Assembly: GCF_001542905.1 (NCBI RefSeq)
Contig: NZ_LOAJ01000001.1
Location: 2,108,001-2,172,000, forward strand
Direction of reading: 5' to 3'
DNA from: Halorubrum aethiopicum
GTDB taxonomy: Archaea; Halobacteriota; Halobacteria; Halobacteriales; Haloferacaceae
Length of the DNA: 64,000 nucleotides
The notes beneath the pieces are model-generated. The model saw only the letters and a list, made by a program, of their open reading frames with translations. It did no database searches and was not told where the DNA came from. Both the position numbers and the translations under genes were made by a program. Every line of letters begins with the position of its first letter. Position 1 is the first letter of the stretch. Shown here piece by piece: positions 35,529 to 44,695 of the stretch.

Positions 35529-35760
35529 CCGAACCACCCCATTGGAGCCGTAAGTGGCGATCTCATGGGTAACACGATCGTTGATGATCGCTTCGGTACG
35601 TTAATCTTGTGATCCGCTGACTCGTACCGAGCCAGCCGTTCACGGGACGGTCGGAACGGCGAGCGGGCGACGCCGCCGTCGTCCCGCGAGGGAGGCGTAT
35701 CCAGAAGGGAACGCGGTGCCACGAGCCGCACGTGGTACCGTGAGTCGGCCGGCGACGGGA

Positions 35761-37119
35761 CTACTCGTCGCCGTATTCGTTCTCGCCCATCGCGCATTCG
35801 GACGCCGGGAACTCGTCGGCGCCGTAGATGAGCGGGTCGGTCGTCTCGACGACCTCGGTGCGGATGCCGAGCTCCTCGGCCCTGTCGTCGCCGACGCCTT
35901 GGACGAGGTACCAGGGGCGCTCGACCTGGTGGTCTGCCTCGCGGAAGACCGAGTCGCCCCACGCGAGGCTCCACTCGAACTCCTCGAGCGTCCGAACCAC
36001 CGTCGGCGGGTGGAACGTCCCCGCCTCCTCGACGGCGGCGGCGTAGACCATCATCGACTCGTAGGTGTGGAGCGAGCTCTGGTTCGGCGTCTCGTCGTAC
36101 TCGTCCTGGTACGCCTCGACGAACACGCTGCTCGCCTCGTTGTCCGCGGCGGGGTTCCACGGCTCCATGCCGAGGACGCCCTCGGCGTCGGCCCCGAGCG
36201 GGTCGAGCGTGAACGCGCTGACGTGCGGGATGATGACGTCGATCTCGTCGGTCAACCCGGCGTCGCGCATCTGCGAGAGGCCGCTGGCTGCGAAGCCGCC
36301 GAAGCTGGAGAAGTACAGCGTGTCCGCGCCGGACTCCTCGAGCGCCTGGATCTGGGAGCTGTGGTCGTTCTCCCCCTCGGCGATGGCGGCCTCGCCGGCG
36401 TCCTCCCACGGGCCGTTCTCCGTGAGGTACTTTCGGGCCGCGTCCCGGTTCGACTGTCCGTACGAGTAGTCCATGTAGATGTGGAACAGCGACCGGTCCT
36501 CGCCGAGGACCGAGGGCGCGGCGTCGCCCATCGCCATCCCGATGATCTCCGCGTGGAACGTCGGGTGGAAGTAGTAGCGCGAGCAGTTCTCCCCCGAGAT
36601 GCTGGCCGACGTGGAGTTCCCGCCCATGAACGGGACCTTCTCCCGCTGGGCGACGTCCTGCATCGCCATCGTCACGGTGCTGGACATGCCGCCGGTCCAG
36701 AACTGGATGTTGTCCCGCTGGATCATCCGGTCGATGTTGTCCTGGGCCGTGTCCGCGCTACCGGCCGTGTCCGCCTTCGTCGGCTCGACCTCGTAGCCCA
36801 TGATGCCGTCGCCGCTCAGTCGGTCCCAGTAGTCGACGAGCCCGCCGCCCTCGTTGAGGTGCTGGACCGCGAGGTCGAACCCCGCCTCCTGGTCCTGGCC
36901 GTCTGGACCCAGCGCGCCCGAGGTGGGCCCGTTGAATCCGATCGCCACGGTCTCGCCCTCGGGCGGGAAGTTCCCGATGGGATCGTACTCGTCGCCGCCG
37001 CCGCCACCGCCGCCGTCGCCGCCGGTACAACCGGCGAATCCGCCCGCGAGGCCGGTCGCGCCGATCGCTTTCAGATAGCGTCGCCTGGAGCTGTCGGTTG
37101 GAGATTGCTTGTCTGTCAT
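35761..37119 (-). CDS. ABC transporter solute-binding lipoprotein (LivK/Leu-binding type)
   Basis: The extracytoplasmic ligand-binding protein of the LivHMGF system, about 452 residues. A Tat signal with lipobox (RRRYLKAIGATGLAGGFAGC) anchors it by Cys near residue 33, followed by a Gly-rich linker. The receptor domain has the type-I periplasmic-binding fold: IGFNGPTSGALGPDGQDQEA (about residue 60), FWTGGMSSTVTMAM, IYMDYSYGQSN, and SGADTLYFSSFGGFAASG. The start is the ATG at 37119 (MTDKQSP); the upstream ATG at 37146 adds a poor N-terminus. Ligand unknown. Confidence 0.88.
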   Translation of the reverse strand: MTDKQSPTDSSRRRYLKAIGATGLAGGFAGCTGGDGGGGGGGDEYDPIGNFPPEGETVAIGFNGPTSGALGPDGQDQEAGFDLAVQHLNEGGGLVDYWDRLSGDGIMGYEVEPTKADTAGSADTAQDNIDRMIQRDNIQFWTGGMSSTVTMAMQDVAQREKVPFMGGNSTSASISGENCSRYYFHPTFHAEIIGMAMGDAAPSVLGEDRSLFHIYMDYSYGQSNRDAARKYLTENGPWEDAGEAAIAEGENDHSSQIQALEESGADTLYFSSFGGFAASGLSQMRDAGLTDEIDVIIPHVSAFTLDPLGADAEGVLGMEPWNPAADNEASSVFVEAYQDEYDETPNQSSLHTYESMMVYAAAVEEAGTFHPPTVVRTLEEFEWSLAWGDSVFREADHQVERPWYLVQGVGDDRAEELGIRTEVVETTDPLIYGADEFPASECAMGENEYGDE

Positions 37120-37159
37120 GGATTTTCGGAACGTTCGTAGAGACATGGTGTCATCCAGT

Positions 37160-37167
37160 AATTAAAT
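37160..37167 (-). promoter_or_regulatory. AT-rich element upstream of the solute-binding protein gene
   Basis: On the minus strand this reads ATTTAATT, about 41-48 bases before the ATG at 37119. It may give the transporter genes a promoter independent of the Tm-1-like gene upstream. Confidence 0.4.
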
Positions 37168-37223
37168 CTTTTGGTGCGATCGGTTCGGACGACGAGCCGG
37201 CGTCCACCCGGACCGGTCGGATC

Positions 37224-38423
37224 TCACATGTACCGGTCGATCCGCTCGGCGAGCGCCAGCGCGAACTCCTCGTCGTTGACGTGCGCGTCCGTCTCGATCA
37301 GTTCCACGTCGTCGTCGAGGTGCGCACGCAGGGCGTCGAACAGCGCCTCGTCGGCTTCCGGGTCGTGGAACTCCTCGCCCGGCGCGTCGAGCATGGAGAC
37401 GCCGCCGAGCGGCAACATCAGCGTGGTCGGCCCGGTGGCCGCGTTGAGCTTCTCGGCGATGATCCGACCGAGCTCGGCGTTCTCCTCGGGAGTGGTTCGC
37501 ATGAGGGTCACCTGCGGGTTGTGAACGTGGAACTTGCGACCCTCGAACTCCTCCGGGACGGACGACCTCGGCCCGAAGTTAACCATGTCGAGCGCGCCGA
37601 CCGACACCACCTGCGGGATCCCCGCCTTCCCGGCCGCCTCGAGTCGGTCCGGCCCGGCGGAGAGCACGCCGCCCACGAGTTCGTCGGCCCACTCCGTCGT
37701 CGTGACGTCGAGCACGGCGTCGATGACGCCCTCCTCGATCAGCGACTCCATCGCGCGGCCGCCGGTCCCCGTCGCGTGGAAGACGATCGTCTCGTAGCCG
37801 CGCTCCTCCAGCCAGTCGCGGGCCGCCTGTACGCAGGGCGTGGTGACGCCGAACATCGTCATGCCGATCGTCGGTTTCTCCGCGGTCTCCACGTCGGGCT
37901 CCGAGTCGACCATGCCGACGATCGCGAGCGCCGCGTTGGCTATCACCGTCCGCGAGAGCTGGTTCAGTCCCTCGATGTCGGCGACGGAGTACATCATCGC
38001 GATGTCCGAGTACTCCACGTACGGCTCCGTGTCGCCCGACGCGACCGTCGAGACCATGAACTTCGGAACGCCGACCGGGAGCGCCCGCATCGCCGCGGTC
38101 GCCATGGAGGTGTTCCCCGAGCCGCCCAGACCGAGGATCCCGTCCAGCCGGCCCTCCTCGTGGGCTCGGGACACGATCGCCGCGGCCCCCTCGCCCATGG
38201 CCTCGACGGCCGCGCCGCGGTCGCCGGCCTCGCGGAGCGACTCGAGGTCCGTCCCGCCCGCCGCCGCGACCGTGGCGGCGTCCGTGTCCGGTTCGATCTC
38301 CGGATCGCCCATCACGCCGACGTCGACGAGGTGAACGTCGATCCCCTCGGCCTCGATCACGTCCCGGGCGAAACCGATCTCCTCGCCTTTCGTATCCAGC
38401 GTCCCGACGATGTAGACGCTCAT
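37224..38423 (-). CDS. Tm-1-like ATP-binding protein (UPF0261)
   Basis: A 399-residue member of the UPF0261/Tm-1 N-terminal family. The start MSVYIVGTLDTKGEEIGFAR is the family's typical opening. Nucleotide-binding segments are visible: ILGLGGSGNTSMATAAMRALPVG-type glycine loop (about residue 108), FMVSTVASGDTEPYVE (about 132), GMTMFGVTTPCVQAARD (about 195), and FHATGTGGRAMESLI (about 224). TTTEWADELVGGVLSAGPDRL and SVGALDMVNFGP follow. In tomato, Tm-1 blocks tobamovirus replication; bacterial homologues are unfused and uncharacterised. It is the first gene of the transporter operon and pairs with the TIM barrel at 29764. Confidence 0.85.
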   Translation of the reverse strand: MSVYIVGTLDTKGEEIGFARDVIEAEGIDVHLVDVGVMGDPEIEPDTDAATVAAAGGTDLESLREAGDRGAAVEAMGEGAAAIVSRAHEEGRLDGILGLGGSGNTSMATAAMRALPVGVPKFMVSTVASGDTEPYVEYSDIAMMYSVADIEGLNQLSRTVIANAALAIVGMVDSEPDVETAEKPTIGMTMFGVTTPCVQAARDWLEERGYETIVFHATGTGGRAMESLIEEGVIDAVLDVTTTEWADELVGGVLSAGPDRLEAAGKAGIPQVVSVGALDMVNFGPRSSVPEEFEGRKFHVHNPQVTLMRTTPEENAELGRIIAEKLNAATGPTTLMLPLGGVSMLDAPGEEFHDPEADEALFDALRAHLDDDVELIETDAHVNDEEFALALAERIDRYM

Positions 38424-38622
38424 CGTTGCCCCGTCGCCGGCCCTGAGTGGTACCGCGTCCCTACTTGTTTCATGGGTTACGAACGTGACAACACCACAAA
38501 CCGTAATGAATATTCGGGTTGGTTTTGGCTCGATCGCGTCCGTATCCCGAGAACGGTGTTCTCTATGATAGAACAGGCGCGTCCGGGACGTGAGGCGGAA
38601 CGGGGGATCGGCGGCATGAGGA

Positions 38623-38628
38623 TTTATG
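38623..38628 (+). promoter_or_regulatory. TATA element for the PAS-GAF gene
   Basis: TTTATG lies 30-35 bases before the ATG at 38658. The Tm-1-like operon starts 235 bases away on the other strand, so this is a divergent control region. Confidence 0.45.
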
Positions 38629-38657
38629 GTGGCTTCCTCGCTACTGGCTGGTAATTC

Positions 38658-39569
38658 ATGTCCAACGCGCCAGACTGGAGCCAAACGACCGCGTCGCGTT
38701 CGTTCCCGGTCGCGTTAGACCGCCGGACGCCGGAGATGATCGCGAGCCTCCAGCGCCTCACGGGGATCGGGGTCTGGTCGTACGACGTCCCGCGGGACGA
38801 GGTGTGGTTGAGTGACGAGACGAAGCGGATCCATGACATCGACGTCGACGACGACCCGACGGTCTCCGACGTTATCGACCGGTACGTGGAGACCGACCGA
38901 CGCGAAGTGCTCGACTCGCTCTCCGCTGCGGTCGAGTACGGGGAGCCGTTCTCGGTCGACGTGAACTACGCCAGCGAGCGAACCACTGAACGGACGATCC
39001 GGCTCGGCTGCGATCCGGTCGTGGACGACGGGACCGTCGCGCTTTACGGGGTCCTCAGGGACGTGACCGACCTGAAGCGGCAGGAGCAACGCATCGAGAT
39101 CCTCCGGCAGACGAGCCAGGAGCTCCGGAAGGCCAGCTCGAAGGACGAGGTCGCGGGGATACTTGCCGACGCGGCGAAGAACGTCCTCGGCCTGGTGAAC
39201 ACCACCGTCCGCCTCGTCGACGAGAACCGGAACGTGCTCGAAACGATCGAGGCGACCGAGGAGTGTCTGGAGCGCGCCGGCGACCGCCCGAACTACGCGG
39301 TCACCGAGGACACCCCGGCTGCGAAGACGTATCGGACCGGGGAGCCGGTGATACACGCGAACCACGAGTTCACGGACGACGATCACAGTCGGGGTGCCCT
39401 CCAGTCGGGCCTGTACGTTCCGATCGGAAGCCACGGCGTCTTAAGCGCCGGCGACGTCGTCGTCGACGCCTTCGCGGAGCACGACCTCGAGGCGGCGAGC
39501 CTGCTCGGCGAACTCGGCGCTGAAGCGATCACCCGGATCGGCTGGGTGAAGCGGTCACGGGCGATCTGA
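38658..39569 (+). CDS. PAS-GAF sensory protein without an output domain
   Basis: A 303-residue soluble protein. Residues about 30-130 form a PAS domain (IGVWSYDVPRDEVWLSDETK, then PFSVDVNYAS and GVLRDVTDLKRQEQ), and about 150-300 a GAF domain (LADAAKNVLGLVNTTVRLVDE, GLYVPIGSHGVLSAG). No kinase, HTH or methyl-accepting region is present. Haloarchaeal bacterio-opsin-activator-type proteins have PAS-GAF plus a C-terminal HTH; this one ends at the GAF, so it may be a truncated relative or act through a partner such as the IclR regulator that starts 48 bases later. No membrane segment. Confidence 0.7.
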   Translation: MSNAPDWSQTTASRSFPVALDRRTPEMIASLQRLTGIGVWSYDVPRDEVWLSDETKRIHDIDVDDDPTVSDVIDRYVETDRREVLDSLSAAVEYGEPFSVDVNYASERTTERTIRLGCDPVVDDGTVALYGVLRDVTDLKRQEQRIEILRQTSQELRKASSKDEVAGILADAAKNVLGLVNTTVRLVDENRNVLETIEATEECLERAGDRPNYAVTEDTPAAKTYRTGEPVIHANHEFTDDDHSRGALQSGLYVPIGSHGVLSAGDVVVDAFAEHDLEAASLLGELGAEAITRIGWVKRSRAI

Positions 39570-39656
39570 GCGCCGAACGCGGTCGAACGACGGTCGTCCG
39601 CGGCATCGATTCGCATTATGAAAACAACTATCACGGATTATAACGATCATGCGCGT

Positions 39657-40418
39657 ATGATCGGAAACGTGACCGGGCGACGGCTCAAGACGACGGAGAC
39701 CTCGCTGGAGATACTGCGGCTCGTCCTCGAACGCGACGGCCTGACGCTCGACGAGTTGGACGGGTTAGTCGACAGTTCGAAGAGCTCCATCTGTAGCCAC
39801 CTCAACACGCTCTTGGACGGCCGGTATCTCGTCAAGGAAGGCGGGACCTATCACGTCAGTTTCCGGGTGGTGCTGCTGGGTGAGCGGGCGAGATACAGGT
39901 ATCCGACGGGGGAGGACGTCCGCGCGGTGATCGACCGATTGGCGAACGAGACGGGGCGGGAAGCCAACTTCACCGTCTTCGAGCACGGCCGCCTCCTCGC
40001 GTGTTACGGCACGTCGACGGACGAAGCGACGGACGGGTCGAACGTTCAGTACCGGTCGGAGTACCACCTCCACAACACCGCCGCGGGAAAGGCGATCCTC
40101 GCCGAACTCGACCGGGACGAGGTCGAGGCGATACTGGATCACTGGGGACTCCCGCGGGAGTCGGAGGCGACGATCACGGACCGCGACAGGCTGTTCGAGG
40201 CGCTCGACGAGATCGGGTCGCAGGGGTACGCCGTCGTCGACGAGGAGTTCGCCCCGAACCTGGTCTCGATCGGAGCCCCGGTTCACGACGCGGACGGGGG
40301 CGTCGTCGGCGGCGTGAGCGTCGGAGGCCCGAAGTACCAGGTCGGGGTGACCCAGCTGGAACGCGAGTGCGTCGCCGACCTGCTGGACGCCACCGAGGAG
40401 ATCGAATCGCTGCTTTGA
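39657..40418 (+). CDS. IclR-family transcriptional regulator
   Basis: A 253-residue regulator: N-terminal winged HTH (LKTTETSLEILRLVLERDGL ... SSKSSICSHLNTLLD, about residues 8-55) and C-terminal IclR effector-binding domain (RSEYHLHNTAAGKAILAELD, GYAVVDEEFAPNLVSIGAPV). I start at the ATG at 39657 (MIGNVTGRR); an in-frame ATG at 39618 would add 13 residues but lies within an AT-rich stretch that looks like the promoter. Its closest visible neighbours are the PAS-GAF gene and the divergent Tm-1/transporter operon, so it probably controls that locus. Confidence 0.85.
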   Translation: MIGNVTGRRLKTTETSLEILRLVLERDGLTLDELDGLVDSSKSSICSHLNTLLDGRYLVKEGGTYHVSFRVVLLGERARYRYPTGEDVRAVIDRLANETGREANFTVFEHGRLLACYGTSTDEATDGSNVQYRSEYHLHNTAAGKAILAELDRDEVEAILDHWGLPRESEATITDRDRLFEALDEIGSQGYAVVDEEFAPNLVSIGAPVHDADGGVVGGVSVGGPKYQVGVTQLERECVADLLDATEEIESLL

Positions 40419-40767
40419 TCCCCGACTCGCGTCCGATCCGCGATCGATCCCCGTCGGCTCCACCGATTCACATAATGAAAAACTGTCGAATGTCACCACT
40501 TCACAAGGTATGTTTCACGCGCTCGTCGGAGAAGACATTACACCAGTACAACTGTAATGGATACTGGCGAGAAACGCGGACGAACCAGCGTATTTACGAT
40601 ATGTGAATTCACGTGACCGAAGAAGCGAGCGTTCGACGATCGACCGACACGGATGCCGGTCGGTCGGAGCGACCGCCTCGACCGCGGGCCGGGACTTCCG
40701 TTCCGAACTCTCGAGACGTCGTTCCCTACACCGGAACGCTTATTCGAGAGATACACGATCGATCGGT
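40419..40767 (+). promoter_or_regulatory. Intergenic control region between the two IclR genes
   Basis: No gene is visible in these 349 bases. A sequence near 40464-40487 (gattcacataatgaaaa) resembles the region just before the first IclR gene (39607-39630). The palindrome cattaca-N10-tgtaatg sits at 40536-40559, a size typical of IclR operators. A TATA-like CTTATTCG occurs at 40739-40746, 22-29 bases before the ATG at 40768. Confidence 0.45.
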
Positions 40768-41523
40768 ATGGAACCGAAAAACCCGGTGCGCACCACCGAG
40801 AAAACCCTCGCGCTGATCGAGGAGCTGATGGCGAAAGAGCCCTGTGGCGTGAGCGAACTGGCGAGCGGTCTCGAGATGGGCAAGAGCGCGGTTCACAACC
40901 ACCTGAGCACGCTGCGAACGCAGGGGTACGTCCTGAAGGAGGGGGACGACTACCGCCTCGGGTTGAAGTTCCTCGAAGTCGGGGGACACAGCCGGAAGTC
41001 GATGGAGATCTATCAGGTCGCGGAACCCGAGGTGAAGTCGCTCGCGGCCGAGACGGGGGAGCTGGCGAACCTCCTCGTCGAAGAGCAGGGAATGGGCGTC
41101 TATCTGATGCGGGCCAAGGGTGACGAAGCCGTCGACCTGGACACGCACGCGGGGCTGCGAACGAACCTCCACACGACGGCGCTCGGGAAGGCGATCCTCG
41201 CGAACCTCTCCGAGGAACGGGTCGAGACGATAGTCGAGAGACACGGGCTCGACCGGAAGACGCCACGGACCGTCGGCACCCACGAGGAGCTGTTCGACGC
41301 GCTGGCGGAGATCCGCGAGCGGGGCTACGCGATCGACGACGGTGAACGCCTCGAGGGACTCCGATGTGTCGCCTCGGCGATCACGTCCTCGAGCGGCGAG
41401 GTCCTCGGCGCGGTCAGCGTCTCCGCGCCCGCCAACCGGGTCAGCGACGAAGCCCTCCACGGCACTCTCCCGGAGCGCGTTCTCAGCGCGGCGAACGTGA
41501 TCGAGTTGAACATCAACTACTGA
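40768..41523 (+). CDS. xacR: IclR-family regulator, XacR-like
   Basis: A 251-residue IclR protein: winged HTH ([20 protein letters not shown], then [19 protein letters not shown]) and effector domain ([40 protein letters not shown]). It is beside xacF and xacD, the position of XacR in Haloferax volcanii, which activates the pentose genes in response to xylose or arabinose metabolites. The symbol rests on that context and family, not on direct alignment. It is convergent with xacF. Confidence 0.75.
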   Translation: MEPKNPVRTTEKTLALIEELMAKEPCGVSELASGLEMGKSAVHNHLSTLRTQGYVLKEGDDYRLGLKFLEVGGHSRKSMEIYQVAEPEVKSLAAETGELANLLVEEQGMGVYLMRAKGDEAVDLDTHAGLRTNLHTTALGKAILANLSEERVETIVERHGLDRKTPRTVGTHEELFDALAEIRERGYAIDDGERLEGLRCVASAITSSSGEVLGAVSVSAPANRVSDEALHGTLPERVLSAANVIELNINY

Positions 41524-41526
41524 CGT

Positions 41527-41543
41527 GTTCCGTGTCTCGGAAC
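41527..41543 (+). terminator. Hairpin after the IclR gene
   Basis: gttccg-tgtct-cggaac forms a six-base-pair stem with five-base loop four bases after the stop at 41521-41523. There is no following T-run, so a terminator role is uncertain. Confidence 0.3.
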
Positions 41544-41760
41544 GTCGATACGACGGCGGCGAAGCCGCGTCGACGCGGCTCCTGCGGCCGGATCGTCCGT
41601 GATCCCGTCGTCCGTTACGCCCGTATTCATGTAACGTCCAACGTCCCACTGTACAATATCCGCGCTCGGTAGCGTGTTCCGAAATGGAGAACGGAGGACC
41701 GCCGCGCGAATCGGGCGGAGGATCCACTCGACCGCCGAAGCCGTCGCGAGCGTCGTCGTT

Positions 41761-43209
41761 TCAGTAGCCGTCGTAGACCGTCTTCTCGATGGTGTAAAAC
41801 CGGAGGCCCGCGTCGCCTTGCTCGCGCCACGTCTCCGAGGAGGAGCGCTTGAAGCCGCCGAAGGGGACGTGGAGTTCGAGCCCGGTCGTCTTCTCGTTGA
41901 CCTTCGCCACGCCGGCCTCGATCGCGTCGACGAATCGGTTCGCCTCCGCGTGGTCGTCCGTGACCACGCTCGCCGAGAGGCCGTACTCCACGTCGTTGGC
42001 GACGGCGAGCCCCTCCTCGAAGTCGGCGACCTCGATGACGCCGACGACGGGGCCGAACACCTCCTCCTGGGCGATCCGCATGTCGGGCTCCACGTCGGTG
42101 AACACCGTCGGCTGGACGAAGTGACCGGTTTCGACCGCGTCGCCGTCGGGAACGCCGCCGCCCGCCGCGAGCGTCGCGCCCTCGTTCGAGGCGACGTCGA
42201 TGTACTCGAGGGTGGACGACAGCTCCGCCTCGCTGACCTGCGGGCCCATCTCGTGCTCGAGTCCGGGACCGACGTCGATCGACTCCGCGCGGTCGACCAG
42301 CTCCGCGACGAACTCGTCGTGGACGGCCTCGTGGACCACGGCCCGCGAGCACGCGGTACACGACTGCCCGGTCGTGCCGAACCCGCCGGACGCGACGATG
42401 TCGGCGGCCTCGGCGGGGTCCGCCGACTCGGCCACGAGCGTCGGGTTCTTCCCGCCCATCTCGGTCTGGACGCGCTTGCCCTCGTCGGTGGCCTGTTCGT
42501 ACACCATCTCGCCGACCTCGCTGCTGCCGGTGAAGGAGACGAGGTCCGTCCCCTCGCTCGTGATGAACTCGTCGCCGACGGTGCTCCCCGGCCCGGTGAC
42601 CAGATTGAAGACGCCGTCAGGGAGTCCCGCCTCGTCGAGCGCCCGCGCGAGCTCGATCGCGACGCCCGGCGCGAGGGAGGCCGGCTTGAGGACCACCGTG
42701 TTCCCCGCGACGAGGGCCGGAGCGAGCTTCCAGGCCGGGATCGCGATCGGGTAGTTCCACGGCGTGACGAGCGCCGCGACGCCGACGGGCTCCCGGCGGA
42801 TGTAGAGGTTCGTGTCGCGGCCGCTCGACGCCTTCCGAGTGCCCGCGAGGTCAGACGCCTTCCCCGCGAAGTAGTGGAAGATGTCGATCGCCCGCTGGAC
42901 CTCGCCGGCGGCCTCCGGACGGGCCTTCCCCTCCTCGGCCACGAGGGTCTCCGTGATCTCCGCTTTCCGTCCGGCGAGGATCGTCCCCGCCTCCCGCAGG
43001 ATCCGACCGCGCTCCGGCCCGGGCGTGTCCCGCCAGTCCGCCTCGGCCGCGACCGCGGCGTCGACCGCGGCGGCGGCGTCCCGCTCGTCCGACCGCGGGT
43101 AGGTCGCGACGACCTCGTCCGGGTTCGCCGGGTTCCGGACCTCGATCGTCTCTCCCGTCTCCGAGTCTCGCCATTCGCCGTCCACGTAGTTCGTTGTGGG
43201 CTCCGACAT
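41761..43209 (-). CDS. xacF: 2,5-dioxopentanoate (alpha-ketoglutarate semialdehyde) dehydrogenase
   Basis: NAD(P)-dependent aldehyde dehydrogenase of 482 residues that completes pentose oxidation by making 2-oxoglutarate. Family motifs: TPWNYPIAIPAWKLAPALVA, VFNLVTGPGSTVGDEF, FTGSSEVGEMVYEQ, the catalytic Glu in EMGGKNPTLVAESA, and the catalytic Cys in GTTGQSCTACSR. I start at the ATG at 43209 (MSEPTTNYVDGEW), the usual ALDH opening; an ATG at 43239 would add ten residues. The xacF identity comes from the neighbouring xacD, xacA, xacE and IclR gene. Confidence 0.82.
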   Translation of the reverse strand: MSEPTTNYVDGEWRDSETGETIEVRNPANPDEVVATYPRSDERDAAAAVDAAVAAEADWRDTPGPERGRILREAGTILAGRKAEITETLVAEEGKARPEAAGEVQRAIDIFHYFAGKASDLAGTRKASSGRDTNLYIRREPVGVAALVTPWNYPIAIPAWKLAPALVAGNTVVLKPASLAPGVAIELARALDEAGLPDGVFNLVTGPGSTVGDEFITSEGTDLVSFTGSSEVGEMVYEQATDEGKRVQTEMGGKNPTLVAESADPAEAADIVASGGFGTTGQSCTACSRAVVHEAVHDEFVAELVDRAESIDVGPGLEHEMGPQVSEAELSSTLEYIDVASNEGATLAAGGGVPDGDAVETGHFVQPTVFTDVEPDMRIAQEEVFGPVVGVIEVADFEEGLAVANDVEYGLSASVVTDDHAEANRFVDAIEAGVAKVNEKTTGLELHVPFGGFKRSSSETWREQGDAGLRFYTIEKTVYDGY

Positions 43210-43358
43210 CGGGTCGTACGTCAACGGTCGCACACTCATGTCTTTTGGTCGCCGCGTCTCGTCGTCGGTCCGCGATCGGCCGCGGCTCGTCAGTGGCGGC
43301 TCGACGGCGGCGGTTCGACGGCGGCGTGACTCGTCGAGTTCCCATAGGCTTTTGTAGC

Positions 43359-43374
43359 GTGTCGTCGGAGACAC
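43359..43374. promoter_or_regulatory. Inverted repeat between xacF and xacD
   Basis: gtgtc-gtcgga-gacac lies immediately before the xacD start at 43382 and in the divergent xacF upstream region. It is a candidate operator for the pentose regulator; I cannot confirm the XacR motif from memory. Confidence 0.35.
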
Positions 43375-43381
43375 GGTCGTC

Positions 43382-44620
43382 ATGGTCGATCACGCGAAGC
43401 TTCGCGACCCGAACGCGGAGTACACGATGCGAGACCTGTCGAGGGAGACGATGGATCTCACGAAGCCGCGGGGCGGCGTCCGCGACGCGGAGATCACGGA
43501 CGTCCAGACCACGATGGTCGACGGGAACTACCCGTGGATCCTCGTGCGCGTCTACACCGACGCGGGCGTCGTCGGCACCGGCGAGGCCTACTGGGGCGGC
43601 GGCGACACCGCGATAATCGAGCGGATGAAGCCCTTCCTCGTGGGGGAGAACCCGCTCGACATCGACCGCCTGTACGAGCACCTGATCCAGAAGATGTCCG
43701 GCGAGGGGTCGATCTCGGGGAAGGTCGTCTCGGCCATCTCCGGGATCGAGATCGCGCTCCACGACGCCGCCGGGAAGCTCCTCGACGTGCCGGCCTACCA
43801 GCTCGTTGGCGGCAAGTACCGCGACGACGTCCGGATCTACTGCGACCTCCACACGGAGAACGAGGCGGACCCGGAGGCCTGCGCCGAGGAGGGAGTCCGC
43901 GTCGTCGAGGAGCTCGGCTACGACGCGATCAAGTTCGACCTCGACGTGCCCTCGGGCCACGAGAAGGACCGCGCGAACCGCCACCTCCGCGACCCCGAGA
44001 TCGACCACAAGGTCGAGATCGTCGAGGCCGTGACGGAGGCGGTCGGCGACCGCGCCGACGTCGCCTTCGACTGCCACTGGTCGTACGCGGCCGGCAGCGC
44101 GAAGCGGCTCGCGGCGGCGGTCGAGGAGTACGACGTGTGGTGGCTCGAGGACCCCGTCCCGCCGGAGAACCACGACGTCCAGCGGCGCGTCACGGAGTCG
44201 ACGACGACCCCCATCGCGGTCGGCGAGAACGTCTACCGGACGTTCGGCCAGCGAACCCTGCTCGAGCCGGGGGCGGTCGACATCGTCGCGCCGGACCTCC
44301 CGCGGGTCGGCGGCATGCGCGAGACCCGCAAGATCGCCGATCTGGCCGACCTGTTCTACATCCCCGTGGCGATGCACAACGTCTCCTCGCCGATCGGGAC
44401 GATGGCGTCCGCGCAGGTGGCCGCAGCCATCCCGAACTCGCTCGCCGTCGAGTACCACTCCTACGAGCTCGGCTGGTGGGAGGACCTCGTCGAGGAGGAC
44501 GACCTCATCCAGGAGGGTCGAATGGAGATCCCCGAGGAGCCGGGACTCGGCCTCACGCTCGACCTCGACGCCGTCGAGGAACACATGGTCGAGGGCGAGG
44601 AGCTGTTCGACGAGGCGTAA
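43382..44620 (+). CDS. xacD: Xylonate/pentonate dehydratase, enolase superfamily
   Basis: A 412-residue mandelate-racemase/enolase-superfamily dehydratase that converts D-xylonate (and probably L-arabinonate) to 2-keto-3-deoxypentonate. Metal ligands fit the family: Asp in AFDCHWSY (about residue 225), Glu in WWLEDPVPPEN, Glu in VGENVYRT; Lys in IKFDLDVPSGHEKD and His in AMHNVSSP act in catalysis. The sequence closely resembles what I know of Haloferax XacD, including the opening MVDHAKLRDPNAEYTM-type segment. Divergent from xacF; the isomerase/dehydrogenase cassette follows 106 bases later. Confidence 0.92.
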   Translation: MVDHAKLRDPNAEYTMRDLSRETMDLTKPRGGVRDAEITDVQTTMVDGNYPWILVRVYTDAGVVGTGEAYWGGGDTAIIERMKPFLVGENPLDIDRLYEHLIQKMSGEGSISGKVVSAISGIEIALHDAAGKLLDVPAYQLVGGKYRDDVRIYCDLHTENEADPEACAEEGVRVVEELGYDAIKFDLDVPSGHEKDRANRHLRDPEIDHKVEIVEAVTEAVGDRADVAFDCHWSYAAGSAKRLAAAVEEYDVWWLEDPVPPENHDVQRRVTESTTTPIAVGENVYRTFGQRTLLEPGAVDIVAPDLPRVGGMRETRKIADLADLFYIPVAMHNVSSPIGTMASAQVAAAIPNSLAVEYHSYELGWWEDLVEEDDLIQEGRMEIPEEPGLGLTLDLDAVEEHMVEGEELFDEA

Positions 44621-44695
44621 GCCGAAGTCGAGCTCGATAGACGAGCGGAGCGAAACCGAGCGCGGAGATCCCCGATCGCCGCGGTCCGCCCATAG

